DNA of 64,000 nt, taken from Burkholderia sp. Leaf177. GTDB taxonomy: Bacteria; Pseudomonadota; Gammaproteobacteria; Burkholderiales; Burkholderiaceae. This document shows, piece by piece, positions 55,392 through 64,000 of the stretch. The DNA lies in contig NZ_LMPF01000012.1 of the NCBI RefSeq assembly GCF_001424345.1, positions 63,662 through 127,661 on the forward strand. Reading direction: 5' to 3'. The notes under the pieces are model-generated. The model was not told the DNA's origin, did no database searches, and saw only the letters and a program-made list of their open reading frames with translations. Positions within the stretch are counted from its first letter, which is position 1; each line of letters opens with the position of its first letter. The position numbers were made by a program, and so were the translations under genes.

Positions 55392-56167
55392 GCACCATCG
55401 CGACGGCTGCGCTCAAGCCAAAACGTTCCGCCTCACGATGGAGCGACAGCGTGGTGTTGATCGTGGTTCTGCTCGCGTTGTGGCAGATCGCCAGTTCGTT
55501 GCTCGGCGACGACGTCTTGCCAGGTCCATGGGCCACCTCTGTCCGGCTCAAGGCAATCCTGCAAGACGAGGACTTTCCGGAGAACTTGCGGGTTACGTCG
55601 ATTGCATTTTTACTTGGATTTGCGATCTCGTGCGTCGGCGGCATTTGCCTCGGTTTTGTCTTGGGCGTGAAGCGCTTGGCGGGTGACGTAATGGAGCCGA
55701 TCCTGATGGCGTTTTATGCCATTCCGAAGATCACGCTCTATCCTGTCGTTCTCCTGATGTTTGGACTGGGACTCTACGCCAAGGTTACGTTCGGTGTGAT
55801 CCACGGGATCATTCCCATCACGGTATTCACCATGGGCGCGGTGCGCAACATGCGGCCGGTTTTTGGCCGCACCGCGCGCGCCTGCCGATTATCGCCAGTT
55901 GCGTACGCGCGTTACGTGCTGCTCCCTGCCGCCATTCCTGAAGTGGTGGCGGGCCTGCGCATCGGTTTTTCGCTGACGCTGCTCGGTACGTTGATTGGCG
56001 AGATGTTCGCATCGCAAAGCGGAATAGGCCACATGCTGATGATCGCAATGGGACGCAACGACACGCGAACCATCATGGCGTTGGCCATTCTGTTATTTGT
56101 GTTCGCAACCGTAGTGAACCTGCTACTGCTGAGATGGCACCACAGCCTGGCAAAGTCGGACAACTGA
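55388..56167 (+). CDS. ABC transporter permease (second of a pair)
   Basis: 259 residues with six helices and the loop GRTARACRLSPVAYARYVLLPAAIPEVVAGLR. Together with the previous gene it forms a heterodimeric channel. Overlaps the first permease by four bases (ATGA). Confidence 0.92.
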   Translation: MSTIATAALKPKRSASRWSDSVVLIVVLLALWQIASSLLGDDVLPGPWATSVRLKAILQDEDFPENLRVTSIAFLLGFAISCVGGICLGFVLGVKRLAGDVMEPILMAFYAIPKITLYPVVLLMFGLGLYAKVTFGVIHGIIPITVFTMGAVRNMRPVFGRTARACRLSPVAYARYVLLPAAIPEVVAGLRIGFSLTLLGTLIGEMFASQSGIGHMLMIAMGRNDTRTIMALAILLFVFATVVNLLLLRWHHSLAKSDN

Positions 56168-56197
56168 TTGATTGCCGGATTGATTGCCGGATTGATT
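56167..56197. repeat. Short 12-bp tandem repeat
   Basis: Two perfect copies and a partial copy of ATTGATTGCCGG between the permease stop and the glutaredoxin-DinB gene. Possible replication slippage; no known role. Confidence 0.7.
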
Positions 56198-56222
56198 TAA
56201 CCCAATCGATTCCTGGGGAACG

Positions 56223-56996
56223 ATGATGACCGAGACACTTAACGCAGCACGCATCAAGGTTTTCTGGCAGCCCGGATGTTCTTCCTGCTTGAGAACCAAG
56301 GAATTCCTGACAGAACAGGGCATCGAATTCGAATCGCTCGACGTGCACAACGATCCCGATGCGCGAGCGCAACTTCTCGAACTAGGCGTTCGCAGCGTGC
56401 CCATAGTGTCGATCGGCAAGCGTTATACGTTCTGCCAATCAATTAACGATGTCATCAAGTTCCTCGATCTCAAGACACGCGTGATGGACCCATTGCCTCC
56501 TGCGCAGCTTGTGGCGAAGCTCGACCTTCTCATGAGCGCGAACGCCCGCTACATTCGTCAGTTTACGCCCGATCAATTGAAGACGCCCTTTCGCAACAGG
56601 AACCGGACGCCGGCCGGATTGGGCTTTCATATGTTTCGTGTCGCCGAGATGGGCATGCAGGCCGCGCAGGGTATTCCATTGCGGTTCGAGTCGTTCGATG
56701 AACTTCCGCCCGACGACTGGAGCGGCGAAGACATTGCTGCCTGGGGCGAATCGGTGCACAGCAGATTCCTGGACTGGTGGGCCGCGCAAAGCGACCCCAC
56801 GGTCAATTTCCGTGTCGAAACCTACTATGGCACCCGGCCGTTCCACGAGGTGCTGGAGCGCACCGCCTGGCATGCGGCGCAGCACACGCGCCAGGTGATG
56901 CTCATGCTGGAAAGTAACGGGATCGCGCCCAATGGACCGCTGAGCGAGGCGGACCTCGAAGGGCTGCCTGTGCCGCATGAGGTGTGGGACCGGTAG
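56223..56996 (+). CDS. Glutaredoxin-DinB-like fusion protein
   Basis: 257 residues. Residues about 10-80 are a glutaredoxin fold with a CSSC active site at 19-22, followed by the cis-Pro region RSVPIVSIG. Residues about 95-245 look like a DinB four-helix bundle with the metal-type histidines HMFRVAEMG and WHAAQHTRQ. DinB proteins often use bacillithiol, mycothiol or glutathione, so a linked redox domain makes sense for a thiol-dependent transferase (inference). 55 bases after the ABC permease, possibly in the same transcript. Confidence 0.85.
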   Translation: MMTETLNAARIKVFWQPGCSSCLRTKEFLTEQGIEFESLDVHNDPDARAQLLELGVRSVPIVSIGKRYTFCQSINDVIKFLDLKTRVMDPLPPAQLVAKLDLLMSANARYIRQFTPDQLKTPFRNRNRTPAGLGFHMFRVAEMGMQAAQGIPLRFESFDELPPDDWSGEDIAAWGESVHSRFLDWWAAQSDPTVNFRVETYYGTRPFHEVLERTAWHAAQHTRQVMLMLESNGIAPNGPLSEADLEGLPVPHEVWDR

Positions 56997-57054
56997 CATC
57001 CTCGGCCTGTCTGTCCGCGTTACGCAAGTTGGCATCGAGAATAAACGATGGCGC

Positions 57055-59007
57055 TCACAGGTGTTGAGACCTCGGCATCAGACAGGCGAGCGCATCACGC
57101 TCGCTCATTGGTTTGCCGAACAGGTAGCCTTGACCCGAGTTGCAGCCGAACGCCACCACGGCATCCCGCTGCTCATCGGTCTCGATGCCTTCAACCGTAC
57201 ATTCCACTTTCAATCTATGGCACATGTCGACAACCGTGCGGACAATATCCCGGCACGCCTTGTCAGACTCGATCCCTTCAATGAAGCTTCGATCGATCTT
57301 GATCTTGTCGAGCGGAAGCCGGTGCACGTAGCTCAGGCTCGAATGCCCCGAACCAAAATCATCGAGCGCAATACGCGCACCGAGTCTGCGCAAGGCGGCA
57401 ATCGAAGCGCATGCCTGGTCGATGTCCGGCATGACCGTTGTCTCGGTCACTTCGAACTCGATGCGCTTCGCGTCGATGCCGCTTTCCCTGACAATGCCGA
57501 TAATGCGATTCGTCTGCTCGCTCGACGAGAGATCGCGAACGGAAAGATTGAACGAAACGAAGATGTCCGACGGCCATGTCGCCAGCACCGCAAGCGCCTT
57601 GGTCAACAGATTCGTCGTCAGCCGATGAACGAGGTCGGAGCGCTCCGCGACAGGAATGAATTCGCCCGGGCTCACGACGCCGAGCTTGCAATTGGTCCAG
57701 CGCGCGAGCGCTTCGAATCCGACAATATGCGTAGTATGCAAATCCACGATAGGTTGAAACGCAAGCGTCATCTGGTCGTGATGCACTGCAAGCCGCAATT
57801 CCTGTTCGATGACACTTGCCCGTCGAATCTGCGTTTCGTGCATGGAGGAGAAAATCGCCGACGAACCACGAGCCGTTCGTTTGGCGAAATACATTGCGTA
57901 GTCCGCGCGTTCGAAAAGTTCTTCCGACGTCACGCCGGCATCGGGAAAAGTGGCGAAACCTACGGAGCCGAGCAGTCCGACCGTGGCATCCCGAATGAGT
58001 ACGTCGTCCTTGAGCGTCGCGCAGATCAGGTTGCCGAGCATCAGCAGCTCTTCGCGCGTCATGTCCCGATCGATCAGGATGCCGAATTCATCGCCGCCCA
58101 ATCTTGAAACCTGTGTATGGATGCACGCAATGCCGACCAGCCGGTTCGCCGCCTCCGAAAGCAACCGGTCACCGACCGAATGCCCATAGGCGTCGTTCAC
58201 TTGCTTGAAACCGTCCAGGTCGATCAGACCCACGGCAAAACGGTTTCCCTGCGCCCGCGATCTGACAAGCATGGCGTCCAGCGACGAAAAGAAACTGCGC
58301 CGGTTAGGGAGGCCGGTCATGCTGTCGAGATTGGCAAGACGAAAATTGTCGTCGCTTAGTGTTTGTGTAGCGGCCTGTTGCCTGAGCAACTGCTTCTTCG
58401 AATCGATCAGGTTCGCAAAGTCGCGATAGTTGATGAACAAAATGACCATCATTGCAAATGCGACGAGCGCGATGTTCACGGCAATCGCGATGAATACCGG
58501 TTGTCCGCTCAGAACGAAGAAGATGGTCCACGGGATTACGACAATTGCCGTAAGGAGCAATGCGGCCGGTCGCAGGTGCATTAAGCAGAAAATACAGCCG
58601 ATTACCGTGATCGACATATAAAACGCAATATGCGCTTGCGCGTAAGCGTCGCCATATTCGTACAGCTTTAGCGCCCAGGCGGTAAAGGCGATGCCAAACA
58701 GCGCAGTCAGGCGCACCGTTTTGCGCAGAAGTCCCACCGCTTTGTCGTGAGACAAACGAACCGCGCGCTGCTTCCACCAATGAATGGCGCGCCAGAAGCA
58801 GACGATGCAAAGCGATCCCGGTAAATACACGCTCAGCCAGATGGGCGCCAGACGAAAATGCGTGACGCACACCGCGATAGTATTAACCACGAGAATGAAG
58901 TACAGAAGCGGCAACTGTCGTCCAAGCGCCGAGAGTTGCGATCGGGTCAGTTCTGGATTGTCGTCGCAAACACGCAGCAGCGATCGAACCGAGTTCGAAG
59001 ATCGCAT
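57055..59007 (-). CDS. Membrane GGDEF-EAL protein (c-di-GMP synthesis/breakdown)
   Basis: 650 residues. Five to six hydrophobic segments in the first about 200 residues form a MASE-like membrane sensor. GGDEF follows with SRLGGDEFGIL and no RxxD inhibitory site, then EAL with FEALARW, LDDFGSGHSS, KIDRSFI and EGIETDEQ. Both catalytic cores look intact, so net activity cannot be told from sequence. Stands alone on the minus strand, convergent with the fusion gene. Confidence 0.92.
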   Translation of the reverse strand: MRSSNSVRSLLRVCDDNPELTRSQLSALGRQLPLLYFILVVNTIAVCVTHFRLAPIWLSVYLPGSLCIVCFWRAIHWWKQRAVRLSHDKAVGLLRKTVRLTALFGIAFTAWALKLYEYGDAYAQAHIAFYMSITVIGCIFCLMHLRPAALLLTAIVVIPWTIFFVLSGQPVFIAIAVNIALVAFAMMVILFINYRDFANLIDSKKQLLRQQAATQTLSDDNFRLANLDSMTGLPNRRSFFSSLDAMLVRSRAQGNRFAVGLIDLDGFKQVNDAYGHSVGDRLLSEAANRLVGIACIHTQVSRLGGDEFGILIDRDMTREELLMLGNLICATLKDDVLIRDATVGLLGSVGFATFPDAGVTSEELFERADYAMYFAKRTARGSSAIFSSMHETQIRRASVIEQELRLAVHHDQMTLAFQPIVDLHTTHIVGFEALARWTNCKLGVVSPGEFIPVAERSDLVHRLTTNLLTKALAVLATWPSDIFVSFNLSVRDLSSSEQTNRIIGIVRESGIDAKRIEFEVTETTVMPDIDQACASIAALRRLGARIALDDFGSGHSSLSYVHRLPLDKIKIDRSFIEGIESDKACRDIVRTVVDMCHRLKVECTVEGIETDEQRDAVVAFGCNSGQGYLFGKPMSERDALACLMPRSQHL

Positions 59008-59205
59008 GGGGTACTACCTCTCTCAGATTGCTTTATATATGTCGCCACTACTTTATGGCTTTCGATTGTGTTTACGGCAATTTCCGGCTTGATCTTGAGC
59101 GCCGCGGGCAGAATAGCCGTGTGGCAGGCGCTTAAAAGATGGCTGTGCATTCCCTTTGCTGCGTAGGCGGCCAAGCGCCGTGGCGCGTGTGTGATCCTTA
59201 GCCTG

Positions 59206-59913
59206 CTAGCTGAAAAATTGCGTAAAGGCTTCGACGTCTTGTCGTTCAGGGGCGAATCGGTTCACCACGGCCTCGGGGTCTGCGTAACCCAAAGCCATAC
59301 CGCACAAGACCATTTCGTCACGCGGCACGTTCAGATGCTCATGCACGATTCCCGGCACTTCGGCTATGGAAGCCTGGGCGCACGTATGAAGGCCTCTGGC
59401 GCGCGCGGCCAAAGCGATGCTCTGCAGGAACATGCCGTAATCGATATAACTTCCCAACGCCATGCGCCTGTCGATGGTGAAGATCAGACCCACCGGCGCA
59501 TCGAAGAAAACAAAGTTACGGGCGCGTTGCGCGGCCAGTCTGTCTTTTTCGTGCCGCTCGATGCCGAGAGTTGCATAAAGTCCCCAGCCGCAAGCGCGGC
59601 GCCGACTGAGGTACGGTTCTTCTACCGGGTTCATGTAGAAATCGTATTCGCGATTGACGTCGCCATCGTTTGACAGATAAGCATTTCGCATTGCCTGTGT
59701 CAGCTTGGCGAGCGACTCGCCCATCACGGCATAGACTCGCCACGGCTGGAAATTCGAACCGCTGGGTGCGTACGATGCCAGCCGCAAGATGTCTTCAATC
59801 TGCTCGCGCGTAACCGCCTCATTCAGAAAGGCACGCACCGAGCGTCGCGTCAGCAGCGCCTCGTCCACCGACGTAGCCGAATCCACCGATAACTTTTGGT
59901 GGTTCACTTCCAT
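59206..59913 (-). CDS. FMN-dependent nitroreductase family protein
   Basis: 235 residues: LLTRRSVRAFLNEAVTREQIEDIL and ASYAPSGSNFQPWRVYAV are the FMN-binding N-terminus of the family, and GMALGYADPEAVVNRF the C-terminal motif. Uses NAD(P)H to reduce nitro groups, quinones or enones. A 116-base gap separates it from an upstream efflux gene on the same strand. Confidence 0.93.
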   Translation of the reverse strand: MEVNHQKLSVDSATSVDEALLTRRSVRAFLNEAVTREQIEDILRLASYAPSGSNFQPWRVYAVMGESLAKLTQAMRNAYLSNDGDVNREYDFYMNPVEEPYLSRRRACGWGLYATLGIERHEKDRLAAQRARNFVFFDAPVGLIFTIDRRMALGSYIDYGMFLQSIALAARARGLHTCAQASIAEVPGIVHEHLNVPRDEMVLCGMALGYADPEAVVNRFAPERQDVEAFTQFFS

Positions 59914-60029
59914 GATTTTCTCCTTTCCAGATTGCCGGCAGCGTGCAGGCCAGCCTAAAACGCGGTCAATAACAAAGCCCTTCCCGCAATAGTCCTTGGC
60001 GCCAGAAATACGCGAGGTGAAGCGCCATG

Positions 60030-61229
60030 CTAGCTAGTAGAAACGCGCCGTGCCACGCGCCAATTCAGGAAGGCGCCTAGCGAAAGCAGCACCGAGGTTC
60101 CAAGGAAAACCGCGCGCATGCCGATATGTCCGCCGACAAAGCCACCCATCAACGGCCCCGCGACTTGTCCGGCGAATTGCGCGGAGACGCAGTAGCCCAG
60201 GACGGTTCCCGCCATATGATCGGGCACGCAGCGCCGGATCGCCGCGATGACACAAGGCATCAGGCCGCCCAGCGCGAGTCCCATCAAAAACCGCAAGCCG
60301 ATCAATTGCCAGCCGGCGGAAACAAACGCTTGTGGAATCATCAGCAACGCCGCCGTTACCAGTGCAAACACGATGACGCTGGAATATCCGATGCGGTCCG
60401 CCAGCTTGCCCAGCCGCGATGCCGACAAAATGCTCCCCAGTGCAGCGGCGGACATCGCAAGACCCGCAATCATGGTCACTTGCTTCGGATCACGTATCAA
60501 TGTCCTCACATAAACCGTGATGATCGGTTCGATCGACATGTTGGCGAACATCAGCAATAGCGATGTCGCGAGCATGGCGATGACCACGGTCTTTGCAGAG
60601 ATCTCGGACCAGCCGCGTTTCGGCTCCGCATGACTTTCCCTGGGGCGTCGTCTGGTTTCCTTGATCAGAAACGTGGTCGCTAGAAACGCGATAAAAATCA
60701 TGGCGCCCGCACCCCAAAACGTTGCGCGGATGCCAATCAACGGCGGCAGCAGCCCACCAACCAAGGGTCCGAGCAGATTGCCCGCCATCACCCCAGACGA
60801 CAGCATGCCGAGCGCCCATGCGGAGCGGTCACGCGGTGTCTGCGTAGCGACGAGAATCGTGGCGCCGGAAGAATATCCGCCTGCAACGCCCGCAAGCAGA
60901 CGCAATCCGACAAGCTGCCAGACATTGGTGGAAAACCCGATCAGCGACATGACGATCGCCATGCCAAGGCTCGCGCGCACGAGCATTGGCTTGCGTCCGT
61001 AGCGGTCGCCGAGATATCCCCATAACGGCGCTACCACGCCCGCGGTCATGAACGTGGCGCTATAGGCGACCCCTGACCATTGCACGATTGCAGCATGCCC
61101 GTGCACGCCGAGTTGCTCCACGTAGATTGGCAAGAACGGCAGCATCAACGTCATGGCGAAGATGGTCGAGAACGATCCCAGAAGACACACGGTGAGGTTG
61201 CGCTGCCAATGTTCGTTGATTTCTGACAT
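60030..61229 (-). CDS. MFS efflux transporter, DHA1 family
   Basis: 399 residues with 12 helices; PFLPIYVEQLG, GYLGDRYGRKPMLVRA and the antiporter motif in helix 5 (LGMLSSGVMAGNLLGPLVGG) mark a drug:proton antiporter like MdtG. Divergent from nudC. Substrate unknown. Confidence 0.92.
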   Translation of the reverse strand: MSEINEHWQRNLTVCLLGSFSTIFAMTLMLPFLPIYVEQLGVHGHAAIVQWSGVAYSATFMTAGVVAPLWGYLGDRYGRKPMLVRASLGMAIVMSLIGFSTNVWQLVGLRLLAGVAGGYSSGATILVATQTPRDRSAWALGMLSSGVMAGNLLGPLVGGLLPPLIGIRATFWGAGAMIFIAFLATTFLIKETRRRPRESHAEPKRGWSEISAKTVVIAMLATSLLLMFANMSIEPIITVYVRTLIRDPKQVTMIAGLAMSAAALGSILSASRLGKLADRIGYSSVIVFALVTAALLMIPQAFVSAGWQLIGLRFLMGLALGGLMPCVIAAIRRCVPDHMAGTVLGYCVSAQFAGQVAGPLMGGFVGGHIGMRAVFLGTSVLLSLGAFLNWRVARRVSTS

Positions 61230-61465
61230 GAAGGTCGCGTGGACTAAGTCGTATCTGCCACAAGGGAAAGCCTAGGAAAGCCTTACTGGACTCTACTGGC
61301 AAGGCGCGCCAAAAAAAGTTATTCATTATCCACTGAATTAATTTCCCTAAGCAGGTAGGCTCGTCAGATTCGTCAGTTTCCTTTCAGAACCGTGAATGCG
61401 CCGATTCCCGATGCAAACGCATGCCGTGCCATACTTTCTGACCGTCACTTTCCATCGCCATATTG

Positions 61466-62404
61466 ATGACCGCCCTTTCCGCGTCTATAGGCTTTAACTG
61501 CAACCCGCTCGACCGCCGCTCCGACAAACGCGACGATTCTTCCTTTATCGAGCGCCTGCGCAATGACGCAGCTTCGCGCTTTCTCGTCTTCAATGGCGAC
61601 GTCCCGTTGCTTAAAAGCGCCCGCGAATATGACCCGTGGTTTCTTGCAAACGAAACCGCCGCTTTCGGCGATCCTCTTCAAAGCGTGTTCCTTGGAGAGG
61701 AAAGCGACGGAAGTGGACGCTTCGCACTCGGCTTCGCGCCCGTGCCGCAGGATTCATCGGCAAATCCGGATCATGAACGCATCGACCTCCGCTCTATCGC
61801 GACGCGTGGACTCGTTACCGATGCCACGCTCGGAATACTCGCTGAGGCGAAGTCGATGCTCGACTGGCATCGCCGCCACTCTTTTTGCGCGAACTGCGGT
61901 GCGGCCACCCGCATTGGTGCGGCCGGCTGGCAACGCATTTGCGATGTATGCGAAGCGCGCCATTTTCCGCGCGTCGATCCAGTCGTGATCATGCTCGTGA
62001 TCGATGGCGATCGATGCCTGCTCGGACGCCAGCGCCAGTTCGCGCCGGGAATGTACTCGGCGCTTGCCGGCTTTGTCGAACCGGGCGAGACCTGGGAAGA
62101 CGCCGTGGGTCGCGAAGTCATGGAAGAAGCACATGTGACGTGCGCGAAGGTTGTTTTCTTTGCATCGCAACCATGGCCCTTTCCTTCATCGCTGATGATT
62201 GGCTGCTTCGCGCAGGCGAGCGATACCCACATTGTGGTCGATACGAACGAACTCGAAGACGCCCGGTGGTTCTCACGCCAGGAGGCTGCGGCAATGCTCG
62301 CTGGAACACATGAAAGCGGCCTGTCAGCGCCCAAGCCATTCGCTATCGCTCATCATCTGCTGAAGGCCTACGTTGATAAAGGGGCGTCGGTCCTCGGCAG
62401 TTGA
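61466..62404 (+). CDS. nudC: NAD+ diphosphatase / deNADding enzyme NudC
   Basis: 312 residues. Zinc ribbon CANCG...CDVCE near residues 138-160, Nudix box GFVEPGETWEDAVGREVMEEA and the NADH-specific SQPWPFPSSLM motif, exactly as in NudC. Hydrolyses NAD(H) to NMN and AMP and removes NAD caps from RNA. The ATG at 61466 is used; a TTG directly before it is also possible. Confidence 0.95.
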   Translation: MTALSASIGFNCNPLDRRSDKRDDSSFIERLRNDAASRFLVFNGDVPLLKSAREYDPWFLANETAAFGDPLQSVFLGEESDGSGRFALGFAPVPQDSSANPDHERIDLRSIATRGLVTDATLGILAEAKSMLDWHRRHSFCANCGAATRIGAAGWQRICDVCEARHFPRVDPVVIMLVIDGDRCLLGRQRQFAPGMYSALAGFVEPGETWEDAVGREVMEEAHVTCAKVVFFASQPWPFPSSLMIGCFAQASDTHIVVDTNELEDARWFSRQEAAAMLAGTHESGLSAPKPFAIAHHLLKAYVDKGASVLGS

Positions 62405-62483
62405 GCACATCGCCTCAACCTTGGCGTTGATCGTCACGGCACCAGCGCGCGGCGCGTTACGGCATGGGCCTGCTATTCACTAT

Positions 62484-63164
62484 TCACGCGTCGCGCTTGT
62501 TCGGTGTCTCGCCCCGATGTGCCGGCATTCGCCATTGCACGTGCAGCAGATGGTCCCGCATACGTGCAGCAGCGGTTTCGCCATCGCGCTCGATCATTGC
62601 ATCGACCACAACCAGATGCTGCTGGGCGAAGTGCCGCCGCGTTTCCTGATCGGCAGTTTTTTCACGCAGGTTCGGTTTTGCACGCATGCCGTTGACGGCT
62701 TCCATGAGCGCGATGATCGCCGCATTTCGCGTTGCCTGCGCAATAAGCAGATGAAAACGATGATCCCATTGCTGCCACTCGAGATCGTCGTTCGCAATGG
62801 CATTGCGCTTCGCGCACTTCTCCAGTTCGGCCAAATCCTCAGGGCTCGCCTTGCGCGTGGCGAGTTCAACGAGCGCCGGCTCGATCATGAGCCGCATTTC
62901 GGCAATATCGGCAGGACTCGAGCCTGTGCGCAAGCTGCGCATGGAGGTAGCGAACTTCAGCGGCCGTGAACCGAGATAAGTGCCGCGTCCGACACCGCGC
63001 CATACCCTTCCCGACGCCTCCAACGACGCCAGCGCACCGCGCAATTCGCGCCGGCTAATACCGAGCGCTTCGGCGAGTTCTCTTTCGGGCGGCAACGCGT
63101 CGCCGTCCCGCAAATTGCGTTTGACGATATAGCCAAGCACCGCGTCGAGTGTCTGATTTTCCAT
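62484..63164 (-). CDS. GntR/FadR-family regulator
   Basis: 226 residues: winged HTH (LRDGDALPPERELAEALGISRRELRGALASLEASGRVWRG) and FCD effector domain (EMRLMIEPALVELATRKASPEDLAELEKCAKRNAIANDD). Divergent from a gamma-glutamyltranspeptidase gene with two matching 20-bp operators in between, which strongly suggests autoregulation and control of that gene. Confidence 0.93.
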   Translation of the reverse strand: MENQTLDAVLGYIVKRNLRDGDALPPERELAEALGISRRELRGALASLEASGRVWRGVGRGTYLGSRPLKFATSMRSLRTGSSPADIAEMRLMIEPALVELATRKASPEDLAELEKCAKRNAIANDDLEWQQWDHRFHLLIAQATRNAAIIALMEAVNGMRAKPNLREKTADQETRRHFAQQHLVVVDAMIERDGETAAARMRDHLLHVQWRMPAHRGETPNKRDA

Positions 63165-63174
63165 AGGCTTTTTG

Positions 63175-63194
63175 AACCAATTTTCATTGGTTCA
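63175..63194. promoter_or_regulatory. GntR operator candidate, copy 1
   Basis: Perfect inverted repeat GAACCAAT-TTTC-ATTGGTTC, starting 10 bases upstream of the gntR start codon. It shares GAACCA and CATTGGTTC, at identical spacing, with the element at 63300. Confidence 0.75.
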
Positions 63195-63299
63195 TTACAT
63201 TAACACGCGCAAGAGCATTGCGTCTAAATTAACGGTGCAGTAATCTCGCAAAAAATCGCGCTTAAATGTTCTTCATTACATTGGATCCGCGGTTTTACT

Positions 63300-63319
63300 G
63301 AACCATCGTGCATTGGTTC
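63300..63319. promoter_or_regulatory. GntR operator candidate, copy 2
   Basis: GAACCATCGTGCATTGGTTC, one mismatch pair in the arms, ending 36 bases before the transpeptidase start. Same length and ends as copy 1. Confidence 0.72.
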
Positions 63320-63355
63320 GCACCGCTGGATCTTGATCCCGGAAACAGAAGTCTT

Positions 63356-64000
63356 ATGGCTTTCACGACACGACCCGAGCTTATTGGCACCTTCGGCATG
63401 GTGGCATCGACACACTGGCTCGCCAGTGCATCTGCAATGGCTGTCCTCGAAAAAGGCGGCAATGCCTTCGATGCGGCGGCCGCCGCAGGCTTCGTGCTGC
63501 AGATCGTCGAACCGCATCTGAATGGCCCTGGCGGCGAGTTGCCGGCCGTGTTCTACAGCGCCAAAGAAGACCGCGTGCGCGTGCTCTGCGGTCAAGGCGT
63601 GACGCCCGCCACCATGACAATTGCGCGAATGCGCGAACTCGGACTCACGGTAATGCCGGGCACCGGACTGTTGCCCGCTGTCGTTCCCGGCGCGTTCGGC
63701 GGATGGATGACGATGCTTCGCGACTACGGACAATTGCCGCTCGAAGATGTCATGAGCTATGCAATCGGCTATGCGGAGAACGGTTATCCGGTGCTGCCGC
63801 GCATGGCGTCCTCGATTCTCGCGATCCAGGACTTCTTCAACACCGAATGGCACACATCCGCTGCGCAGTGGCTTCGCAACGGCGAGGCGCCCCGCCCCAA
63901 TCATCTGTTCGCCAATCCCGCGATCGCCGAGACCTATCGGCGCATTTTGCGCGAGGCCGGCACGAGCGGCGATCGGGCGGAACAATGCGAGCGCGCGCGT
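63356..64000 (+). CDS. Gamma-glutamyltranspeptidase family protein, N-terminal part
   Basis: 215 residues visible, running off the window. VASTHWLASASAMAVLEKGGNAFDAAAAAGFVLQIVEPHLNGPGGE is the conserved start of the GGT fold, followed by LLPAVVPGAFGGWMTMLRDYG. The catalytic Thr lies further on and cannot be checked. No signal peptide is evident, so a cytoplasmic member or relative (some act as acylases) is possible. ATG at 63356; the large opposite-strand open frame here is a shadow. Confidence 0.9.
   Translation, partial: MAFTTRPELIGTFGMVASTHWLASASAMAVLEKGGNAFDAAAAAGFVLQIVEPHLNGPGGELPAVFYSAKEDRVRVLCGQGVTPATMTIARMRELGLTVMPGTGLLPAVVPGAFGGWMTMLRDYGQLPLEDVMSYAIGYAENGYPVLPRMASSILAIQDFFNTEWHTSAAQWLRNGEAPRPNHLFANPAIAETYRRILREAGTSGDRAEQCERAR

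Noticed and set aside
63224-63985. Long open frame on the minus strand (253 codons)
   Set aside because: It is the antisense shadow of the gamma-glutamyltranspeptidase gene, whose plus-strand frame matches a known family throughout.
1-64000. tRNA, rRNA, CRISPR, insertion sequence or prophage
   Set aside because: None recognised by eye on either strand; short RNA genes could still be missed without a covariance search.

Overview
The window looks like a chromosomal segment of a Burkholderiaceae bacterium of the Paraburkholderia/Caballeronia type. The evidence is high GC with strong GC3 bias, TadE/TadG-type Tad pilus genes, a family H-NS protein, many LysR/IclR/GntR-controlled catabolic clusters, and several multidomain c-di-GMP proteins. 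Genus is inference. I saw no rRNA, tRNA, CRISPR array, transposase or phage gene.

Region 1 (1-9492) is most of a Tad/Flp pilus operon on the plus strand: secretin end (cpaC), cpaD, cpaE/tadZ, cpaF/tadA, tadB, tadC, tadD, two TadE-like pseudopilins and tadG. Most junctions overlap by 1-4 nt. The prepilin, peptidase and cpaB would lie upstream of the window. Region 2 (9495-19254) holds a three-gene signalling set (porin, short PstS-like periplasmic protein, 1091-aa PAS-GAF-GGDEF-EAL protein), a Nudix hydrolase and two chemoreceptors. Region 3 (19263-23800, minus) is a LysR-linked CoA-dependent acid-catabolism cluster (CoA transferase, crotonase-family protein, MHS-type transporter).

Region 4 (23801-27187) centres on an unusual regulator: two degenerate HD-GYP-like halves joined to a LuxR HTH. 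Almost identical 20-bp palindromes lie upstream of a secreted protein gene and in the shared promoter of the regulator and a DUF308-like membrane protein gene. This looks like a small self-contained regulon. Region 5 (27274-36763) has a TetR/MFS/SnoaL operon, a GGDEF-EAL gene broken by a one-base frameshift, a quinone oxidoreductase, a lipoprotein with a duplicated domain in which only one copy kept its histidine motif, and a LysR/cupin pair.

Region 6 (36934-56167) contains two separate modules that each pair an aconitase-family LeuC/LeuD-like hydratase with an isocitrate lyase/PEP mutase-family lyase and an MFS carrier. Module A (36934-45463) is under an IclR regulator, whose probable operator occurs in both divergent promoters. 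It also contains a class III CoA transferase, a TauD-like dioxygenase and a CitE-like lyase. Module B (47353-52500) is under a GntR/FCD regulator and faces a divergent NMT1-type ABC importer (52793-56167). The LeuD proteins differ from biosynthetic LeuD at usually conserved positions, so these are probably hydratases for other (methyl-)maleate-type acids. Between the modules lies an AT-rich patch with an H-NS gene and small orphan genes, probably acquired DNA.

Region 7 (56223-64000) has a glutaredoxin-DinB fusion, another membrane GGDEF-EAL protein, a nitroreductase, a DHA1 efflux pump, NudC, and a GntR regulator divergent from a gamma-glutamyltranspeptidase gene that runs off the end. Two matching 20-bp operators sit in that last intergenic region.
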